DNA of 64,000 nt from Ignavibacteria bacterium (GTDB lineage: Bacteria > Bacteroidota > Ignavibacteria > Ignavibacteriales > SURF-24). The stretch is taken from positions 1 through 64,000 of the forward strand of contig JAAXKN010000013.1 of assembly GCA_025612375.1 (NCBI GenBank), written 5' to 3'. The notes under the pieces are model-generated. The model was given only the letters and a program-made list of their open reading frames with translations. It did not search any database and was not told where the DNA came from. The translations under genes and the position numbers were made by a program. The number at the start of each line of letters is the position of its first letter. Position 1 is the first letter of the stretch. Shown here in pieces: positions 59,668 to 64,000 of this stretch.

Positions 59668-60621
59668 ATGTATAAGCCTGTTGCTGTTGTTACCGGCGGG
59701 GCCGGATTTCTTGGCTCCCACCTTTGCGACCGCCTCCTGGAGGAGGGATTCAGGGTTCACTGTATCGATAACCTGGTTACCGGCAACCTTGAAAATATAG
59801 AACACCTTTTTGGCAATGAAGACTTTAATTTTATAAAACACGACGTCACAAACTACGTTCACGTGCCTGGCAATGTGGATTACATCCTCCATTTTGCATC
59901 CCCGGCAAGCCCGATTGACTACCTGAAACTTCCCATACAGACCCTTAAGGTCGGCTCACTTGGGACGCATAAGGCTCTGGGGCTGGCAAAAGAGAAGAAA
60001 GCGAGATTTCTGCTTGCTTCAACCTCAGAGGTCTATGGCGACCCGACCGTCCACCCTCAGAGGGAGGATTACTGGGGCAACGTAAACCCAATCGGGCCCA
60101 GGGGAGTCTACGATGAGGCCAAGCGCTTTGCTGAGGCCATGACGATGGCTTATCACCGCTTTCACGGCGTACAGACAAGGATAGTTAGAATATTCAATAC
60201 CTACGGTCCAAGAATGCGCTTAGATGACGGGCGTGCACTCCCGGCGTTCGTAGACCAGGCACTAAGAGGCAAGGACCTGACAGTCTTTGGCGACGGTTGC
60301 CAGACCAGGAGCTTCTGCTTTGTAAGCGATCTGGTTGACGGCATCTTCCGCCTCCTCATATCCAACGTTACAGAACCCGTAAATATCGGCAACCCCTCGG
60401 AAATTACTATCAAGGAATTTGCCGAAGAGGTAATAAAGCTTACAGGGACAAAAAAAAGTAAAATAGTTTATAAGGAGCTTCCTGTAGACGATCCCCGTGT
60501 AAGACAGCCCGATATTACAAAAGCCCGTACGCTTCTTGGCTGGGAGCCCAGGGTGGACAGGGAAGAGGGCCTGAAAATTACAATTGACTTCTTTAAGAAA
60601 AAGGTCAGCTACGGCAGTTAA
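59668..60621 (+). CDS. UDP-glucuronate decarboxylase (UDP-xylose synthase type)
   Basis: 317 residues, extended [18 protein letters not shown] cofactor loop, STSEVYGDP, then the [22 protein letters not shown] segment with catalytic Tyr-x3-Lys, typical of UXS enzymes making UDP-xylose from UDP-glucuronate. It is cytosolic and would provide a sugar for the polysaccharide made with the neighbouring export genes. A related dTDP-glucose dehydratase is less likely because of the GPRGVYDE box. Confidence 0.9.
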   Translation: MYKPVAVVTGGAGFLGSHLCDRLLEEGFRVHCIDNLVTGNLENIEHLFGNEDFNFIKHDVTNYVHVPGNVDYILHFASPASPIDYLKLPIQTLKVGSLGTHKALGLAKEKKARFLLASTSEVYGDPTVHPQREDYWGNVNPIGPRGVYDEAKRFAEAMTMAYHRFHGVQTRIVRIFNTYGPRMRLDDGRALPAFVDQALRGKDLTVFGDGCQTRSFCFVSDLVDGIFRLLISNVTEPVNIGNPSEITIKEFAEEVIKLTGTKKSKIVYKELPVDDPRVRQPDITKARTLLGWEPRVDREEGLKITIDFFKKKVSYGS

Positions 60622-60644
60622 AAAAGAAGGGAAATAAAGGATAT

Positions 60645-60681
60645 AAAAAAAAGCGGAGACATTGTGCCTCCGCTTTTTTTT
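60645..60681. terminator. Bidirectional intrinsic terminator
   Basis: AAGCGGAG and CTCCGCTT with long A and T runs on both sides lie between the convergent epimerase and groEL genes. Confidence 0.9.
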
Positions 60682-60691
60682 GATGAATCTA

Positions 60692-62341
<1,650 letters not shown>

Positions 62342-62346
62342 TTAAA

Positions 62347-62646
62347 TTATTTTTTTATAATTCCAAAAATATCGCTCTCGCGCATAATTAAATATTCTTC
62401 GCCGTCAATTGAAACTTCAGTTCCTGAATATTTACCGTATAAAACTGTATCTCCAACCTTTACTGTCAGCGCGGTTACTTTGCCATCTTCAGAGACTTTA
62501 CCCTGACCGACTGCAACAACTGTTCCTTCAATAGGTTTTTCTTTTGCAGTATCAGGTAATATGATTCCGCCTTTGGTCTTTTCTTCTGCCGCCATCGGTT
62601 TTACGACAACTCTGTCAGCTAAGGGTTGAATTTTGAAATTTGCCAT
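62347..62646 (-). CDS. groS: Co-chaperonin GroES
   Basis: 99 residues. [29 protein letters not shown] is the mobile-loop region and [16 protein letters not shown] the core. Caps GroEL. First gene of the heat-shock operon, behind a promoter with CIRCE. Confidence 0.98.
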   Translation of the reverse strand: MANFKIQPLADRVVVKPMAAEEKTKGGIILPDTAKEKPIEGTVVAVGQGKVSEDGKVTALTVKVGDTVLYGKYSGTEVSIDGEEYLIMRESDIFGIIKK

Positions 62647-62680
62647 TTTTAATCCTCCTTAAATTTAACAAAATATGTAA

Positions 62681-62734
62681 TTAGCACTCTCTATAGCTAA
62701 GTGCTAATTTAATAAAGTTTGAAGTATCTGTCAA
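62681..62734 (-). promoter_or_regulatory. groESL promoter with CIRCE operator
   Basis: On the minus strand TTGACA (62734-62729), a 17-nt spacer and TAAATT (62711-62706) form the promoter. The CIRCE operator TTAGCACTT-N9-GAGTGCTAA (62707-62681) begins right at the -10 box and differs from the consensus TTAGCACTC-N9-GAGTGCTAA at one base. HrcA binding there would block transcription initiation at normal temperature. Confidence 0.93.
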
Positions 62735-62872
62735 GATTTCATGCACGAAATTATACAAAAGCAGCGTGTTTGCCATGAATTTTGCCCGGAAATGCTCTAA
62801 TAATTTGGGAAAAAAGCAAAAAAATTACATTTTTAGGTATTCAGAAATAACTTACTTGAGAACTGGTGCCGG

Positions 62873-63667
62873 ATGAACTTTAGAACTGAGCTTAAAAATC
62901 TCCTCGTCATAATAAAAGGCCTGGATAAAAAAGTAGTAATCGTGTTCATCTCGGTGGCAGTTCTGCAGACAATTTCCTGGTATTATACCTCCGGGCGCTT
63001 TTACCAGACGGCTATTAGTGAAAGCCCCCTGGTTTCCCCTGAGACAGCCTCCCCTGAGGCGGAATTAAGCCGGTTTATTTACTGGTTCCTGGGCGATTTT
63101 GGGCTCTTATTCCTGATCCCGGCTTTTATAATAAAGTTCTTCTTTAAGGAGAAGCTTTCACAATATGGCCTAAGAAAAGGGGATTACACCTTCGGGCTTA
63201 AGGCCTCAGGCTTTGCTCTGGTCTTAATGCTGGTTATTGTCTGGTTTATTTCAGCCTTGTCTTCCTTTTCGGAGAGCTATCCCACGCTTTCTTCAGCCAG
63301 GGATGACTGGAATATGTTCTTTCTCTTCGAGGCCGCACTGCTTTTATATATGCTCGCCTGGGAGTTCATATGGCGGGGATTTATGCTCTTCGGACTCGAG
63401 GAAAAATTTAATTACTATACTGTACTTGTTCAAATGCTCCCATTTGTTATTTTACATAATGGAAAGCCTGTGCTTGAAACGTTCGGTGCAATACTTGGCG
63501 CCCTTATGCTTGGCGTTCTGGCCTTGAGAACGCGGTCACTATATTATGGAATTATTATACACTTCAGCACGCTTTTTTCCATAGATGTTATTTCTATTCT
63601 TAGATACAGAACGGGGGAGTACGGTACAGGACTAAACTCTATATTGAATATTATTAGAAATTTATAG
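62873..63667 (+). CDS. CPBP-family membrane protein
   Basis: 264 residues, about seven membrane helices. The abortive-infection/CPBP motifs are recognisable: EFIWRGFMLFGLE (first acidic residue of the usual EE is replaced by W-E-F), FVILHNGKP with the His, and HFSTLFSIDV. CPBP proteins are CAAX-type membrane proteases, often for bacteriocin self-immunity or signalling. Loss of one Glu of the pair makes activity uncertain. It precedes pdxJ by 9 bp and may be co-transcribed. Confidence 0.83.
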   Translation: MNFRTELKNLLVIIKGLDKKVVIVFISVAVLQTISWYYTSGRFYQTAISESPLVSPETASPEAELSRFIYWFLGDFGLLFLIPAFIIKFFFKEKLSQYGLRKGDYTFGLKASGFALVLMLVIVWFISALSSFSESYPTLSSARDDWNMFFLFEAALLLYMLAWEFIWRGFMLFGLEEKFNYYTVLVQMLPFVILHNGKPVLETFGAILGALMLGVLALRTRSLYYGIIIHFSTLFSIDVISILRYRTGEYGTGLNSILNIIRNL

Positions 63668-63676
63668 GAGAATAAA

Positions 63677-64000
63677 ATGAGATTTTGCCTTAATGTTGAC
63701 CACATAGCAACTCTGAGGAATGCCAGGGGGGAAAATCAGCCCGATCCTGTCACCGTGGCCCTGATTGCAGAACAGGTGGGCGTCGACGGTATTGTTGTAC
63801 ACTTAAGGGAGGACCGCCGCCACATCAACGAGCGCGACCTGAGGCTGTTGCGTGAGCTTGTAACCACAAAGCTTGACCTTGAAATGGCTGCAGTGCCGGA
63901 GATCATTAACATTGCCTGCGACGTCCAGCCTGAACTTGCAACGCTCGTTCCGGAAAAAAGGCTTGAGCTTACAACTGAAGGGGGCCTGAACGTCATTGAT
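63677..64000 (+). CDS. pdxJ: Pyridoxine 5'-phosphate synthase, N-terminal part
   Basis: The first 108 codons of pdxJ; the gene runs off the window. [48 protein letters not shown] and LDLEMAA are the family landmarks. PdxJ condenses 1-deoxyxylulose-5-phosphate with aminoacetone phosphate in DXP-dependent vitamin B6 synthesis. ATG 9 nt after the previous stop with TAGGAG upstream. Confidence 0.95.
   Translation, partial: MRFCLNVDHIATLRNARGENQPDPVTVALIAEQVGVDGIVVHLREDRRHINERDLRLLRELVTTKLDLEMAAVPEIINIACDVQPELATLVPEKRLELTTEGGLNVID

Overview
The window looks like chromosomal DNA from a Bacteroidota/Chlorobi-group bacterium, most likely Ignavibacteria. The evidence is a C-terminal type IX secretion sorting domain of the NYPNPFNPST type on a double beta-propeller protein, a short primary-type sigma factor, several outer-membrane barrel proteins, many PAS histidine kinases, and psd/pssA, groESL and recR genes of that type. 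I saw no tRNA, rRNA, CRISPR array, insertion sequence or phage module. Nearly every strong hairpin sits where a terminator is expected.

Layout. 0.1-11 kb: a receiver-only regulator, two PAS histidine kinases, a T9SS-exported double propeller, and an mlaEFD lipid-transport operon. 11-16 kb: a His/Gly-rich exported protein behind a sigma-54-like promoter, two overlooked small genes sharing an unusual upstream element, and a pair of GT-B-type glycosyltransferases. 16-22 kb: an HhH protein, a NarL-type two-component operon running through a 47-aa coupled ORF into two paralogous membrane proteins, and a two-domain aspartyl protease split by a one-base frameshift. 22-28 kb: a TetR-EmrA-EmrB-TolC efflux operon with a clear operator, and a DUF6448 protein. 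28-36 kb: a tightly packed operon of envelope proteins with its own NtrB/NtrC pair behind a sigma-54-type promoter. 36-46 kb: an S24-like regulator, YihY, a primary-type sigma factor, a MarR-DoxX unit with matching operators, a lipoprotein, NamZ-like hydrolase, Nudix, ndk, and sucD with a Lys/Ala-rich tail. 46-52 kb: gatA, two tatA genes, purQ, purS, pssA, psd and a divergent PurC-like protein. 52-64 kb: an orphan DinJ-like protein, ybaB-recR, a methyltransferase, two related lipoproteins (the second probably starting on ATT), ftsX, exopolysaccharide export and tyrosine kinase genes, UDP-xylose-type epimerase, groES-groEL with CIRCE, a CPBP protein and the start of pdxJ.

A common theme is envelope biology: lipid transport, phospholipid synthesis, glycosylation, efflux, secretion and surface polysaccharide, surrounded by signalling genes. 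The least explained items are (1) a three-copy 27-nt element, TTCCGAAWWC-N6-CGTCACCATAT, upstream of two tiny genes and overlapping the ftsX start; (2) the self-regulated sigma-54/NtrBC envelope operon at 28.6-36.3 kb; (3) a PurC-like protein with altered catalytic motifs beside purSQ; and (4) several small genes missed by ordinary ORF calling. All calls come from reading the sequence; no database search was run.
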